Below, in pieces: positions 1-8,203 of a stretch of 64,000 nucleotides of DNA (within the stretch, counting starts at the first letter, position 1; every line of letters begins with the position of its first letter). Under the pieces are notes generated by a model. That model did not search any database. It was not told the DNA's origin and was given only the letters and a program-made list of their open reading frames with translations. The stretch covers positions 2,170,001-2,234,000 of the forward strand of contig NZ_JACCBT010000001.1 of assembly GCF_013409045.1 (NCBI RefSeq), given 5' to 3'. The position numbers were made by a program, and so were the translations under genes. This DNA is from Actinomadura citrea. Lineage in GTDB: Bacteria; Actinomycetota; Actinomycetes; Streptosporangiales; Streptosporangiaceae.

Positions 1-3
1 GCC

Positions 4-852
4 ATGGCGCACGATCTCCCCGAGTGGGTGGCCGAGCTGACCGATCCACGCCGGGCAGAGACGCTCGACGAGCTCGCCGACCGCCTCGTCCCCCTGGCCG
101 AGCACGCCATCGACGTCTCCCGTCGATTGCAGGCGCAGCTCAACGAGCTCAACGAGCCCTTCAAACGCGAGGCGCTGTACGGGCGGGTGGAGCGCCTCAA
201 GGCCCGCGTCGGCGAGGCCATGGAGGAGATCACCGCGGAGATCGCCAAGTCCGGGGAGGAGCGCATCGAGCGGGTCTGGGCCGACTGGACGGACCGCGCG
301 GGCCCCGCCGGGGACGGCGCCGAGGGGCGGGAGATGCGGCGCCGGCTCGACCGCGACGTCGTCCCGGCGCTGTCCCGGCAGCAGGAGGACGTCGCCGAGC
401 GCGTCGCCGAGCGCACCTCCAAGGCCCTGGAGGAGGCGACGCAGCTGCTGCTCACCCGGGTGGAGGAGCTGGCCAAGGCGGTCACCGACCTGATCCACGA
501 CGTGCTTCCGCTGGCCCGCGAGGGCCTGACGCTCGCCAGCCGGATCTCGGCCCTGTCCGGCCACGCCCGCAAGGCGGGCCGGGGGCCGGTCCCGGTCGAG
601 CTGAAGGACGCCGGGGCCGAGACGTCCCGGGCGTTCGACGAGGCCGTCGCGCGGCTGGAGCTGGAGTGGTCGGCGCTCGGTGCCCGTGCCGCGACCGTCC
701 GGGCGGCGCTGCGGGGCGCCGAGGAGGCCGCGTTCAGCCAGGTCACCGAGGAGATGACCCGCTGCGTGGAGGAACTCGCCCCCCGGCATGTGCAGGCGCT
801 GAACGAGGCCGAGGCCAAGGCGCGCAGCCTGTTCGAGGAGTCGCGCGGCTAG
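4..852 (+). CDS. Coiled-coil hypothetical protein
   Basis: I do not recognise the family. The 282-residue product is almost wholly charged and Ala/Glu/Arg-rich, with long heptad-like stretches (about residues 20-100, 115-180 and 200-280), no signal peptide and no membrane segment. This suggests an elongated cytoplasmic alpha-helical protein. Only two cysteines or fewer are visible and no enzyme motif. The reading frame is open to the left edge of the window, so the ATG at 4 may be internal and the gene may be 5'-truncated here. Its TAG stop shares the palindrome CTAG (849-852) with the stop of the convergent FAD lipoprotein gene. It might be part of a cell-division or dynamin-like locus lying to the left, but nothing here shows that. 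Confidence 0.7.
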   Translation: MAHDLPEWVAELTDPRRAETLDELADRLVPLAEHAIDVSRRLQAQLNELNEPFKREALYGRVERLKARVGEAMEEITAEIAKSGEERIERVWADWTDRAGPAGDGAEGREMRRRLDRDVVPALSRQQEDVAERVAERTSKALEEATQLLLTRVEELAKAVTDLIHDVLPLAREGLTLASRISALSGHARKAGRGPVPVELKDAGAETSRAFDEAVARLELEWSALGARAATVRAALRGAEEAAFSQVTEEMTRCVEELAPRHVQALNEAEAKARSLFEESRG

Positions 853-2363
853 ACGGCCTGCGGGAAGCGGAACAGCCGTCCGGGGTCGTGGGCCGCCTTC
901 ACCTTCCTGAGCCGGTCCAGGTTGGGGCCGTAGTAGGCGTGCGCCCAGTCCTTCAGGTCGGCGTCGGTGTAGTTCACGTAGGCGGCGCCGCCCAGATGGG
1001 GCTCCATCGCGGCGTGCGTCGCCGACAGCCAGGCGTCGTCGGGCGCGAGGTACTGGACACAGAACAGCCCCTTGCGGTGCGGGAAGGCGGTGTCGCCCGG
1101 CCCCACGCGCGCGATCGCGCCGCCCATCGCGTCCATGAGCACCGACCGGTTCCGGACGTCGTTGCCCCTGTCGAACCGGTCGAGCAGAGCGCTGATCGCG
1201 TCGTCGGGCAGCGGCCTGTAGGCGATGTGCGACTTCCCCGAGTACTCGGTGCGGGGGAAGGCGCCGCCGGGACGCAGCCCGGGCAGGGCGCCCTGCCCGT
1301 GGCACTGCTCGATCGACTGACCGGCGCAGCCGCCCATGAAGGTCATCGCGTCCATGTAGGGACGGCTCCGGGCGGTGGTCGAGGCGGGATCCGTACCGAT
1401 CGCGGCCGTCAGGCGTTCCCTGTGGCCGTCCGCGCCGGCGAGCGCGAGGCCCGTCACCTCGATGCCGGGGGCGCCCTCGTCCGGGCCGGTGTCGAGGTGC
1501 AGGCTCGTCCAGACCTCGCCGGGGGCCTCCGGGGCCCAGCGCTGCCAGCCGCGCACCACGTCGGCCGCCTTCCGCCAGGGCCAGCGCATGCTGAACGGTG
1601 TCACGTCCCCGACGTCGTGCGTCCGGAACGTGAACGACACCGCCACCCCGAAGTTGCCGCCGCCCCCGCCCCGGCACGCCCAGAACAGGTCCGGGTTCTG
1701 CTGCGCGTCGCAGGTCAGGAGCCGTCCGTCCGCCGTGACGACCTGGACCGCCTCCAGGGCGTCGCACGACAGCCCGTACGCGCGGGACGTCACGCCCAGC
1801 CCGCCGCCCAGGGTCAGCCCCGCCACGCCGACCGTGGGGCAGCTCCCGGACGGGACGCTCACACCGTCGCCGGCGAGCTTGTCGTAGAGGTCGATCAGCC
1901 GGGTCCCGGCCCCGACGGCCGCGCGGTCGCCGTCGCGCCTCACGGCGTCCATGGGGGAGACGTCGATCACGAGGCCGGTGCCCGTCGACCAGCCCGCGTA
2001 GCTGTGCCCGCCGCACCGCACCGCCACCGGTATCCGCTTCACCGTGGCGAACGCCACGCATTCCGCGACGTCCTGCGGGGTCTCGCAATAGGCGACGCCC
2101 GCCGGGCGGACACGGTCGTAGCGCGGGATGTAGAGGCGCCTCGCCGCCCCGTAGGACGCGTCGGACGGGCGGACCAGCTTCCCGTCGAGGCCGCGTTCCA
2201 GGGCGTTCCAGTCGGCGGGCCCGGTCGGCTTCGGCGGCGGGGGCCGGCGCTTCCGCGGGGGCCGGCGCTTCCGCGGGGGCGGCCGCTCCTCGGAGCACCC
2301 GGCGACGCCGAGCCCGCCGAGTCCGCCGAGGGCCGCCGCCTTGAGCATCGCTCGCCGCTCCAT
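849..2363 (-). CDS. Tat-exported FAD-linked oxidoreductase lipoprotein (BBE-like)
   Basis: This is a berberine-bridge-enzyme/glucooligosaccharide-oxidase-type flavoprotein of about 504 residues. From the ATG at 2363 the N-terminus has twin arginines (R3-R4, followed by AMLK) and a lipobox ending at C23 (VAGC), so export by Tat and lipid anchoring are likely. A Pro/Arg/Lys-rich linker follows. The FAD-binding domain carries RCGGHSYAGW and SGSCPTVGVAG, the His and Cys that bind FAD bicovalently in this family. The C-terminus has the BBE-type Tyr-Asn segment (YVNYTDADL). Substrate is unknown; family members oxidise sugars, alcohols or natural products with O2. A GTG at 2387 would add eight residues; the ATG is preferred because it places the Tat motif at the N-terminus, though neither start has a strong ribosome-binding site. 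Confidence 0.88.
   Translation of the reverse strand: MERRAMLKAAALGGLGGLGVAGCSEERPPPRKRRPPRKRRPPPPKPTGPADWNALERGLDGKLVRPSDASYGAARRLYIPRYDRVRPAGVAYCETPQDVAECVAFATVKRIPVAVRCGGHSYAGWSTGTGLVIDVSPMDAVRRDGDRAAVGAGTRLIDLYDKLAGDGVSVPSGSCPTVGVAGLTLGGGLGVTSRAYGLSCDALEAVQVVTADGRLLTCDAQQNPDLFWACRGGGGGNFGVAVSFTFRTHDVGDVTPFSMRWPWRKAADVVRGWQRWAPEAPGEVWTSLHLDTGPDEGAPGIEVTGLALAGADGHRERLTAAIGTDPASTTARSRPYMDAMTFMGGCAGQSIEQCHGQGALPGLRPGGAFPRTEYSGKSHIAYRPLPDDAISALLDRFDRGNDVRNRSVLMDAMGGAIARVGPGDTAFPHRKGLFCVQYLAPDDAWLSATHAAMEPHLGGAAYVNYTDADLKDWAHAYYGPNLDRLRKVKAAHDPGRLFRFPQAV
2242..2277 (-). repeat. 18-bp tandem duplication encoding a basic-proline linker
   Basis: The 18-mer GGCCGGCGCTTCCGCGGG occurs twice without a gap (2242-2259 and 2260-2277). 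In the lipoprotein it encodes a repeated Pro-Pro-Arg-Lys-Arg-Arg linker immediately after the lipobox cysteine. The copies are identical, which suggests recent slippage, so linker length may vary between strains. Confidence 0.85.
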
Positions 2364-2419
2364 GCGGCCATTGTCGCGCTTGATCACCCTTTGGCGGGCG
2401 GAATCCGCGGTGGCGCGGG

Positions 2420-3424
2420 CTATTCGGGCTCGCCCTCGCGGGCGGCGAGGAGGCGGCGCAGGGAGTCCAGGCGCGCCCGGCTGGCGTGGCCCTCCTCGAC
2501 CCAGGCGTCCAGGCCGCAGTCGTCCTGAAGGTGGTCGCAGCGGGGCGGGCAGCGTTCGGCGGCGCCCTCGGCGAGGTCGTCGAACGCGCCGAGCACGTTC
2601 GCCGGGACGACGTGCGCGAGGCCGAAGCTGCGCACGCCCGGGGTGTCGATGATCCAGCCGTCGCCGCCGGGCAGCTCCAGCGCGAGCGCCGAGGAGGAGG
2701 TGTGCCGGCCCCGGCCGGTGACGGCGTTGACGTGGCTCACCGCGCGTTCGGCGTCCGGGACGAGGGCGTTCACCAGCGTCGACTTGCCGACGCCGGAGTG
2801 GCCGACGAGCACGCTGGTGCGGCCTGCGAGGTGGCCGCGCAGCTCGTCGAGGTCGCTGCCGCGCTCGGTCACGACGTAGGGGACGCCGAGCGGCGCGTAC
2901 TCGGCGACCAGGGTGTCGGGGGAGGCGAGGTCGGCCTTGGTGAGGCAGAGCAGGGGGGCCATGCCGGCGTCGTAGGCGGCGACGAGCTGCCGGTCGATCA
3001 TGCGGGGGCGCGGCTCGGGGTCGGCCAGCGCCGTCACGATCACGAGGTTGTCGGCGTTCGCGACGATGATCCGCTCGAACGGGTCGGTGTCGTCGGCGGT
3101 GCGGCGCAGCGCGGAGGTGCGCGGCTCGACCCGGACGATCCGGGCGAGGGTGTCCTGGGCGCCGGTCACGTCCCCGACGAGCGCGACGCGGTCACCCACG
3201 ACGACGCCCTTGCGGCCGAGTTCGCGGGCCCGCATCGCGGTGACGGCGCGCTCGTCGGCGGTGCCTGGGTCGGCCAGGCACCGGTACCTGCCGCGGTCCA
3301 CCGCGGTCACGAGCCCGGGCGAGGCGTCATCGTGCGCTGGACGGCGGCGGGTGCGCGGCCGCGACCCGCGGCGCCCGGGCCGCACCCGGACGTCGTCCTC
3401 GTCGTAGTCGTGTTTTCGTGCCAG
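2420..3424 (-). CDS. rsgA: Ribosome small subunit-dependent GTPase A (RsgA)
   Basis: RsgA is a circularly permuted GTPase that helps late maturation of the 30S subunit. The order seen is a basic tail (DEDDVRVRPGRRGSRPRTR), an OB-fold (GLVTAVDRGRYRCL...VVGDRVALVGD), then G4 (LTKAD), G1 (GHSGVGKSTLVNAL) and G3 (DTPGVRSFGL), and a C-terminal zinc knuckle (CPPRCDHLQDDCGL). The length, 334 residues, is normal. No ATG is available at the conserved N-terminus: the family start aligns with a CTG at 3424, preceded at about ten bases by AGCAGGGA, just after the aroA stop (3442). The first GTG is at 3385 and would remove the conserved acidic tail. The gene is downstream of aroA in the same direction, the usual actinobacterial order, and probably cotranscribed. 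Confidence 0.93.
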   Translation of the reverse strand: MARKHDYDEDDVRVRPGRRGSRPRTRRRPAHDDASPGLVTAVDRGRYRCLADPGTADERAVTAMRARELGRKGVVVGDRVALVGDVTGAQDTLARIVRVEPRTSALRRTADDTDPFERIIVANADNLVIVTALADPEPRPRMIDRQLVAAYDAGMAPLLCLTKADLASPDTLVAEYAPLGVPYVVTERGSDLDELRGHLAGRTSVLVGHSGVGKSTLVNALVPDAERAVSHVNAVTGRGRHTSSSALALELPGGDGWIIDTPGVRSFGLAHVVPANVLGAFDDLAEGAAERCPPRCDHLQDDCGLDAWVEEGHASRARLDSLRRLLAAREGEPE

Positions 3425-3441
3425 TGGTCCGGTCCCTGCTG

Positions 3442-4713
3442 TCAGGCGGGCGCCAGCATCGACGCCCACTGCCGGGTGAAGTTCGGAAGAGTCTTGCCGA
3501 CGGTGCCCGGATTCTCCACTTCGATGCCGGGAACGGCCAATCCGAGCAGCGCCGCCGCCATCACCATCCGGTGATCGTCGTAGGTGTGGAAGACGCCGCC
3601 GCGCAGCGGGCGCGGGCGGATCTCCAGCCCGTCGGGCAGCTCCCGGGCGTCGCCGCCCAGCCCGTTGATCTCGGCGACCAGCGCGGCGAGCCGGTCGGTC
3701 TCGTGGCCGCGCAGGTGCGCGATGCCCGTCAGCCGGGACGGCGAGCCGGCCAGCGCGGCGAGGGCCGCGAGCACCGGCGTCAGCTCCCCGACCTCGTGCA
3801 GGTCGGCGTCCAGTCCGCCGAAGCCGTCCCCGCCGCGCACGGTCAGGCCGTCCGGCCCGGGGGTCACCTCGGCGCCCATCGCGGCGAGCAGCCCGCGCAG
3901 GGCGTCGCCGGGCTGGGTCGTCTCGGCAGGCCAGTCCGGGACGGTGACGCGGCCGCCGGTGACCAGCGCCGCGCCGAGGAACTGCGCCGCGTTCGACAGG
4001 TCCGGCTCGATCACCACCTCGCCGCCGCGCAGGGGGCCGGGCGCCACGCGCCAGACGTTGTGCCGCGTCTCGACCTCGGCGCCCGCCGCGCGCAGCATCT
4101 GGACGGTCATCGCCAGGTGCGGCGCCGAGGGCACCGGCGGCCCCTCGTGCCGCACCTCCACGCCCTTGTCGAACCGCGGGGCCGCCAGCAGCAGCCCCGA
4201 CACCAGCTGGGACGACGCCGACGCGTCGATCGTCACCCCGCCCCCGGCCACCGAGCCCGAGCCCCGGACGGTGAACGGGAGCGCGTCGCGGCCTCCGTCG
4301 TCGATGCCGGCGCCGAGGGCCCGCAGTGCCGCGATGATGGGGCCCATCGGCCGCTCGCGGGCGCGCGGGTCGCCGTCGACGGACACCTCGCCGGACGCCA
4401 GGGCGGCGACCGGTGGCAGGAACCGCATCACCGTCCCGGCGAGCCCGACGTCGACGCGGGCCGGGCCCTCCAGGCGCCGCGGCAGCACCTGCCAGTCGGT
4501 GGAGTCCTCTCCGATGCCCACTCCGAGCGCGCGGAGGGCGTCGGCCATCAGCTCGGTGTCGCGGCTGTGCAGCGGCCGCGTGATGCAGGTGGGCGCCTCC
4601 GCGAGCGCGGCCAGGATCAGCGCCCGGTTGGTCATCGACTTCGAGCCGGGCAGCGGCACGGTGGCGTCCACCGGGGCATGGGCGACCGGGGCGGACCAGT
4701 GCGGAGAGGACAT
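3442..4713 (-). CDS. aroA: 3-phosphoshikimate 1-carboxyvinyltransferase (EPSP synthase)
   Basis: AroA transfers the enolpyruvyl group of PEP to shikimate-3-phosphate in the shikimate pathway (cytoplasm). The 423-residue protein shows the S3P/PEP-binding motif [13 protein letters not shown] near residue 23, the actinobacterial form of the glyphosate loop [13 protein letters not shown], the RERPM motif, and the repeated beta-alpha-beta units ending in [12 protein letters not shown]. The sequence of the PEP loop resembles that of mycobacterial AroA. The ATG at 4713 is the natural start. It is followed at 17 bp by rsgA on the same strand, and the divergent space upstream separates it from the anti-sigma gene, which is also on the minus strand. 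Confidence 0.95.
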   Translation of the reverse strand: MSSPHWSAPVAHAPVDATVPLPGSKSMTNRALILAALAEAPTCITRPLHSRDTELMADALRALGVGIGEDSTDWQVLPRRLEGPARVDVGLAGTVMRFLPPVAALASGEVSVDGDPRARERPMGPIIAALRALGAGIDDGGRDALPFTVRGSGSVAGGGVTIDASASSQLVSGLLLAAPRFDKGVEVRHEGPPVPSAPHLAMTVQMLRAAGAEVETRHNVWRVAPGPLRGGEVVIEPDLSNAAQFLGAALVTGGRVTVPDWPAETTQPGDALRGLLAAMGAEVTPGPDGLTVRGGDGFGGLDADLHEVGELTPVLAALAALAGSPSRLTGIAHLRGHETDRLAALVAEINGLGGDARELPDGLEIRPRPLRGGVFHTYDDHRMVMAAALLGLAVPGIEVENPGTVGKTLPNFTRQWASMLAPA

Positions 4714-4793
4714 GCCCCAAGGTTATCGGGCCGCCGGCCGCGGGCGCGGGACGACCGGAGCACCGTTCAATGGTCAGAGAGGGTGCGGAGCGG

Positions 4794-5525
4794 TCAGATA
4801 GGGATCCTCAGGAGCGTTCCGCCGCCGTCGAGGCGGACCTCGAAGTGGCCGATCTGCTGGCGGCTGAGGCCGGTCCCGCCCTGCATGACGAGGGGCTTGG
4901 GCTGGCCCGGGACGCCGTAGCCCTTGTCGGGCACGCTCCATCCCGCGACGACGCTGCGCTCGCCGGTCCGCGACACGGCCTCCAGGTGGCACTTCAGCGG
5001 CCCCCGGATGCCGCGCAACTCCAGCCCGACCTGCGTGCCCCAGCCCTTGTCGACCAGCGCGACGGTGCCGGACGCGCCCGTGCCCGCGTTCGCCGCGTGG
5101 AACCTCTGGCCGGTGAGGGACTGCGCCACCGGCGGCTTCGGGGGCGGGGCCTCGTCGTCCACGGCCGTGCCGATGCCGATGCCCGCGGCCAGCGCGGCGG
5201 CCGCGGCGGCCGCGGCGGCCGCGCCGGCGAGGTACGCGCCGCGCCGGAACCGCTGATCGGCCCGCCGCCTGCGCCGCATCATGTCGATCACCGGCGCCGG
5301 GGGCGCGGACGGCTCGCCGGCGCCCTCCCGGCCCGCCCCGTCCGGGATCGGCCCGGCCGCGGGCGACAGCCCGGACAGGGCTCCGGCCGCTCCGGACAGC
5401 TCCCCCAGCTCGGCCTGGCACGACCCGCATCCCCGCAGATGCGCCTCGAACGCCAGCCGGTCGCCCTCCTCGAGAAGGCCCAGCGCGTACGCGCCGACAT
5501 CGGTGTGCTCGACCTGGGAACTCAT
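4794..5525 (-). CDS. Anti-sigma factor, zinc-finger type with membrane span
   Basis: This is the predicted antagonist of the ECF sigma factor encoded just upstream. The ATG at 5525 overlaps the sigma stop (ATGA), giving a 243-residue protein. The N-terminal anti-sigma domain contains H-x3-C-x2-C in the form HLRGCGSC (around residue 30), typical of zinc-binding RsmA/RskA-type factors. A basic stretch (MMRRRRRADQRFRR) precedes one transmembrane helix very rich in alanine (about residues 100-120). The extracytoplasmic C-terminal domain of about 120 residues resembles the RskA family (GTVALVDKGWGTQVGLELRG). It should hold the sigma factor at the membrane until an unknown signal triggers proteolysis. 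Confidence 0.9.
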   Translation of the reverse strand: MSSQVEHTDVGAYALGLLEEGDRLAFEAHLRGCGSCQAELGELSGAAGALSGLSPAAGPIPDGAGREGAGEPSAPPAPVIDMMRRRRRADQRFRRGAYLAGAAAAAAAAAALAAGIGIGTAVDDEAPPPKPPVAQSLTGQRFHAANAGTGASGTVALVDKGWGTQVGLELRGIRGPLKCHLEAVSRTGERSVVAGWSVPDKGYGVPGQPKPLVMQGGTGLSRQQIGHFEVRLDGGGTLLRIPI

Positions 5526-6115
5526 GACGTCACCCCCCTCTCCTCCAAGGCGACCCGCAAGGCGCGCAACGCGTAGTACACGCGGGACTTGACCGTCCCC
5601 ACCGGGATGCCGAGGTACTCGGCGGCCTGGTTCACCGTCCGGTCGCGCAGCACCGTCTCCGTCAGCGCCTGCCGGTGCGCGGGAGAGAGCGACTCCAGCG
5701 CCTCGGTCACCACGACCTTGCGCAGCAGCGCGTCCATCTCGTCCGCCATCGGGAGGTTCTCCAGGGGCCCGTCGCCGACCTCCGGCGGCCTGACCTCGCG
5801 CTGCCGCCGGTTGTCGATCACGATACGCCGGGAGACCGTGGCCAGCCACGGCATCAGCGAGGACGTCCGGTCGTCGAGCCGGTCCGCGCTGCGCCATGCC
5901 CGGATCATGGTCTCCTGCACCACGTCCTCGGCCCAGGGGCGGTCGCCGCCCGTCAGCCGCAGGACGAACGCGAGGAGGGGCCGATGGTACTCGCGGTACA
6001 GCTCGGCTGCCATCTCCTCGTCGGCCGCGTCCTGCGCGGCCCGCGCCGCGCCGGGGCGGCGGAGCAGGCTCCGCAGGCCGCCACCGGGGCGGCCGGTCGA
6101 TCCGGGAACTGCCAT
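5522..6115 (-). CDS. ECF RNA polymerase sigma factor (SigL/SigK-like)
   Basis: The 197-residue protein has sigma region 2 (LYREYHRPLLAFVLRLTGG, AEDVVQETMIRAWR) and region 4 with a helix-turn-helix (AAEYLGIPVGTVKSRVYYAL), joined by a short linker, and no extra C-terminal domain. It is translationally coupled to the membrane anti-sigma gene downstream. The pairing resembles the sigL-rslA arrangement of mycobacteria and relatives, so control of envelope functions or secreted proteins is a reasonable inference. The ATG at 6115 has GGAGA about ten bases upstream. The N-terminal 35 residues (Gly/Arg-rich) are not part of the sigma fold. Confidence 0.92.
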   Translation of the reverse strand: MAVPGSTGRPGGGLRSLLRRPGAARAAQDAADEEMAAELYREYHRPLLAFVLRLTGGDRPWAEDVVQETMIRAWRSADRLDDRTSSLMPWLATVSRRIVIDNRRQREVRPPEVGDGPLENLPMADEMDALLRKVVVTEALESLSPAHRQALTETVLRDRTVNQAAEYLGIPVGTVKSRVYYALRALRVALEERGVTS

Positions 6116-6223
6116 GGCCGGGGGGTCTCCGTCATGATGGAAGGGCGGTCATCTGGCAGTACGGGACCGTCCCGGCGTTCGGTTCAACGTTCTTGAGACT
6201 CCTTTAAGGTTCTCTTCGGGAAG

Positions 6224-7267
6224 TCAGCGTTTGACCGCGTGCAGGGCCTTGCCCGCCTGCGCGGCCGTTCCCGCCTTGACCGTCCGGCCGGCCTTGGCGG
6301 CCTTCGCCGCCTGCGTCGCGGTCCCGGCCTTGACGGCCTGGCCCGCCCGCGCGGCCTTGCCCGGCTTGGAGGCGCGGCCGAGCTTGAACGCGCTCCCCGC
6401 CGCTATGGCGCCCTTGAGCGTGCCGCCGGCCCTGCCGCCCGCCTTGCCCCTGGCCTTGCCGGCCTTCTCGGCCGCCTTGCCGGCCATGAGGGCGCCGCCC
6501 GCACCGGCGCTCTTGAGCGCCCCGCCGGCCTTGCGGGCCGCCTTGCCGCCGGCCTTGCCGCCGGCCTTTCCGGCCTTGAGCGCGCTGCCGGCCGCTCCGG
6601 CGGCCGTGAGTGCGCCGCCCGTCTTGCCGCTCGTCCTGCCCAGCCGGAACATGCCGCCGGACTTGGCGGTCTTGGCGCGCCTGGTCGCCCTGGCGGCCTG
6701 CTTGGCGGCCTTGCGCCCGCCCTCGGCGCGGGCGACGCGTACCTGGCGGGACGCCTCCCGGCGCGCCTCCCGCAGCGTCGCGGCGGCCTCGCGGCGCATC
6801 GCCTTGGCCTCCGCGCCGCTCCTGATCTGCGTCTCCCGCACGGCGCGGCGCAGCTCGGCCGTGCGCGGCGCGCGGCGCGGCTCGGCCGCCACCATCAGCA
6901 GCGCGCCGAACATGCCGGCGTTCTTCAGCAGGTGGGAGCGTTCGTTGGCGCGGCGCTCGGGGTCGTCCTCGGTCCAGTAGCGGTGCTCGGTCGCCAGCGC
7001 GGGGACGAGCTGGGCGGCGAGCACCAGCGTCGTGAGCCGCCGGAACTTCCCGGTCAGCAGCAGCGCGCCGGTGCCGAGGCTGAGCGCGCCCTGCATGCGG
7101 ACGAGGGTCTCGGGGTCCTTCGGCAGCCAGTCGATCCGGTCGGCGACCGGCTTGACGGCCGGGCCGACCCGCTCGGCGCGTTCGCGCGGATCGCGGAGGG
7201 TCTCCAGGCCGGTCATGATGTACGGCGCCGCCACGAACGGGCGGGCCAGGGTCGTGAAGGGTCGCAT
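6224..7267 (-). CDS. DoxX-family membrane protein with histone H1-like Lys/Ala tail
   Basis: The first 125 residues match DoxX proteins: a short amphipathic N-terminus, FVAAPYIMTGLETL, then hydrophobic helices (ALSLGTGALLLTG, LTTLVLAAQLVPALA, AGMFGALLMVA). Residues of about 145-347 are entirely different. They form a low-complexity tail built from Lys-Ala-Gly units (KAGGKAGGKAARKAGG and variants) with few acidic residues, like the C-terminal tails of histone H1 or bacterial Hup/Hc proteins. A membrane-bound protein with a DNA- or polyanion-binding tail is therefore possible. The gene stands alone between the sigma operon and the divergent SRAP gene, 52 bp away. Function unknown; the DoxX call is moderately secure, the tail is seen directly. 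Confidence 0.85.
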   Translation of the reverse strand: MRPFTTLARPFVAAPYIMTGLETLRDPRERAERVGPAVKPVADRIDWLPKDPETLVRMQGALSLGTGALLLTGKFRRLTTLVLAAQLVPALATEHRYWTEDDPERRANERSHLLKNAGMFGALLMVAAEPRRAPRTAELRRAVRETQIRSGAEAKAMRREAAATLREARREASRQVRVARAEGGRKAAKQAARATRRAKTAKSGGMFRLGRTSGKTGGALTAAGAAGSALKAGKAGGKAGGKAARKAGGALKSAGAGGALMAGKAAEKAGKARGKAGGRAGGTLKGAIAAGSAFKLGRASKPGKAARAGQAVKAGTATQAAKAAKAGRTVKAGTAAQAGKALHAVKR

Positions 7268-7319
7268 GACCCGCTACATGCCCAGCGCGCCGCGCCTCAT
7301 GCGCGGCAGGATGGGACCC

Positions 7320-8114
7320 ATGTGCGGACGCTATGCCACCACCCGTGCGCGGCAGGAGCTGCTGGACGAGTTCCAGGTGCAGCTCGACGCGGTCGACGGG
7401 GACATCCAGGCCGACTACAACGTCGCCCCCACCAAGCAGGTCCCGGTCGTGCTCGACCGGCGGCCGAAGGACGAGCCCGACGAGGCGCCCGCGGTGCGCC
7501 AGTTGCGGACGGTGCGGTGGGGGCTCGTGCCGTCCTGGGCCAAGGACCTGTCCATCGGGTCGCGCATGATCAACGCGCGGGCCGAGACGGTGCACGAGAA
7601 GCCGTCCTACCGCCGGGCGTTCGCGAGGCGGCGCTGCCTGCTGCCCGCCGACGGCTACTTCGAGTGGTACACGCTCCAGGACCAGGGCGACGGGCCCGAC
7701 CCGGCCGAGGGCGAGAAGAAGGCGAAGAAGAAGCCGCAGAAACAGCCCTACTTCATCCGTCCCCAGGACGGCGCCGTCATGGCGATGGCGGGCCTTTACG
7801 AGTTGTGGAAGTCGCCCGAGGACGAGTGGGTGTGGACCTGCACCGTCATCACCACGGACGCGCCGGACGACCTCGGCCGCATCCACGACCGGATGCCGAT
7901 GGTCGTCGAACCGGACCGGTGGGACGCCTGGCTCGACCCCGCGCTCACCGACACCGAGCAGGTGCGCGGCCTCCTCGTTCCCGCCATGGCCGGGACAATG
8001 GACGCCTACCCGGTGTCGAAGGCCGTCAACAACGTGCGGAACAACGGCCCGGAACTCATAGAACCGGCGAGTTCCGGGGATGGTTCCGGCGACAATTCCG
8101 AAGGGCTGTTCTGA
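7320..8114 (+). CDS. SRAP (YedK/HMCES) abasic-site DNA-protein crosslink protein
   Basis: SRAP proteins capture abasic sites in single-stranded DNA through a thiazolidine link to Cys2. The ATG at 7320 exposes exactly the required N-terminus, MCGRY. Other hallmarks are the QADYNVAPTKQVPV segment, RWGLVPSWAKD, MINARAETVHEKPSYRRAF with its conserved Glu, PADGYFEWY, and the C-terminal catalytic-type HDRMPMVV. Length 264 residues is normal. A Lys-rich insertion (GEKKAKKKPQKQP) lies between the Trp-Tyr motif and FIRPQDG. It is monocistronic and cytoplasmic. Upstream in-frame codons exist but would bury Cys2, so they are excluded. Confidence 0.96.
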   Translation: MCGRYATTRARQELLDEFQVQLDAVDGDIQADYNVAPTKQVPVVLDRRPKDEPDEAPAVRQLRTVRWGLVPSWAKDLSIGSRMINARAETVHEKPSYRRAFARRRCLLPADGYFEWYTLQDQGDGPDPAEGEKKAKKKPQKQPYFIRPQDGAVMAMAGLYELWKSPEDEWVWTCTVITTDAPDDLGRIHDRMPMVVEPDRWDAWLDPALTDTEQVRGLLVPAMAGTMDAYPVSKAVNNVRNNGPELIEPASSGDGSGDNSEGLF

Positions 8115-8203
8115 CCGGGGTCTCTCCGGGTGGGCCATCGCCATTGTGCAGGGGGAGGGTCCGGGCGCGACAATTCCGCCGCGGACGGCGGGCGGGGGCG
8201 GCT

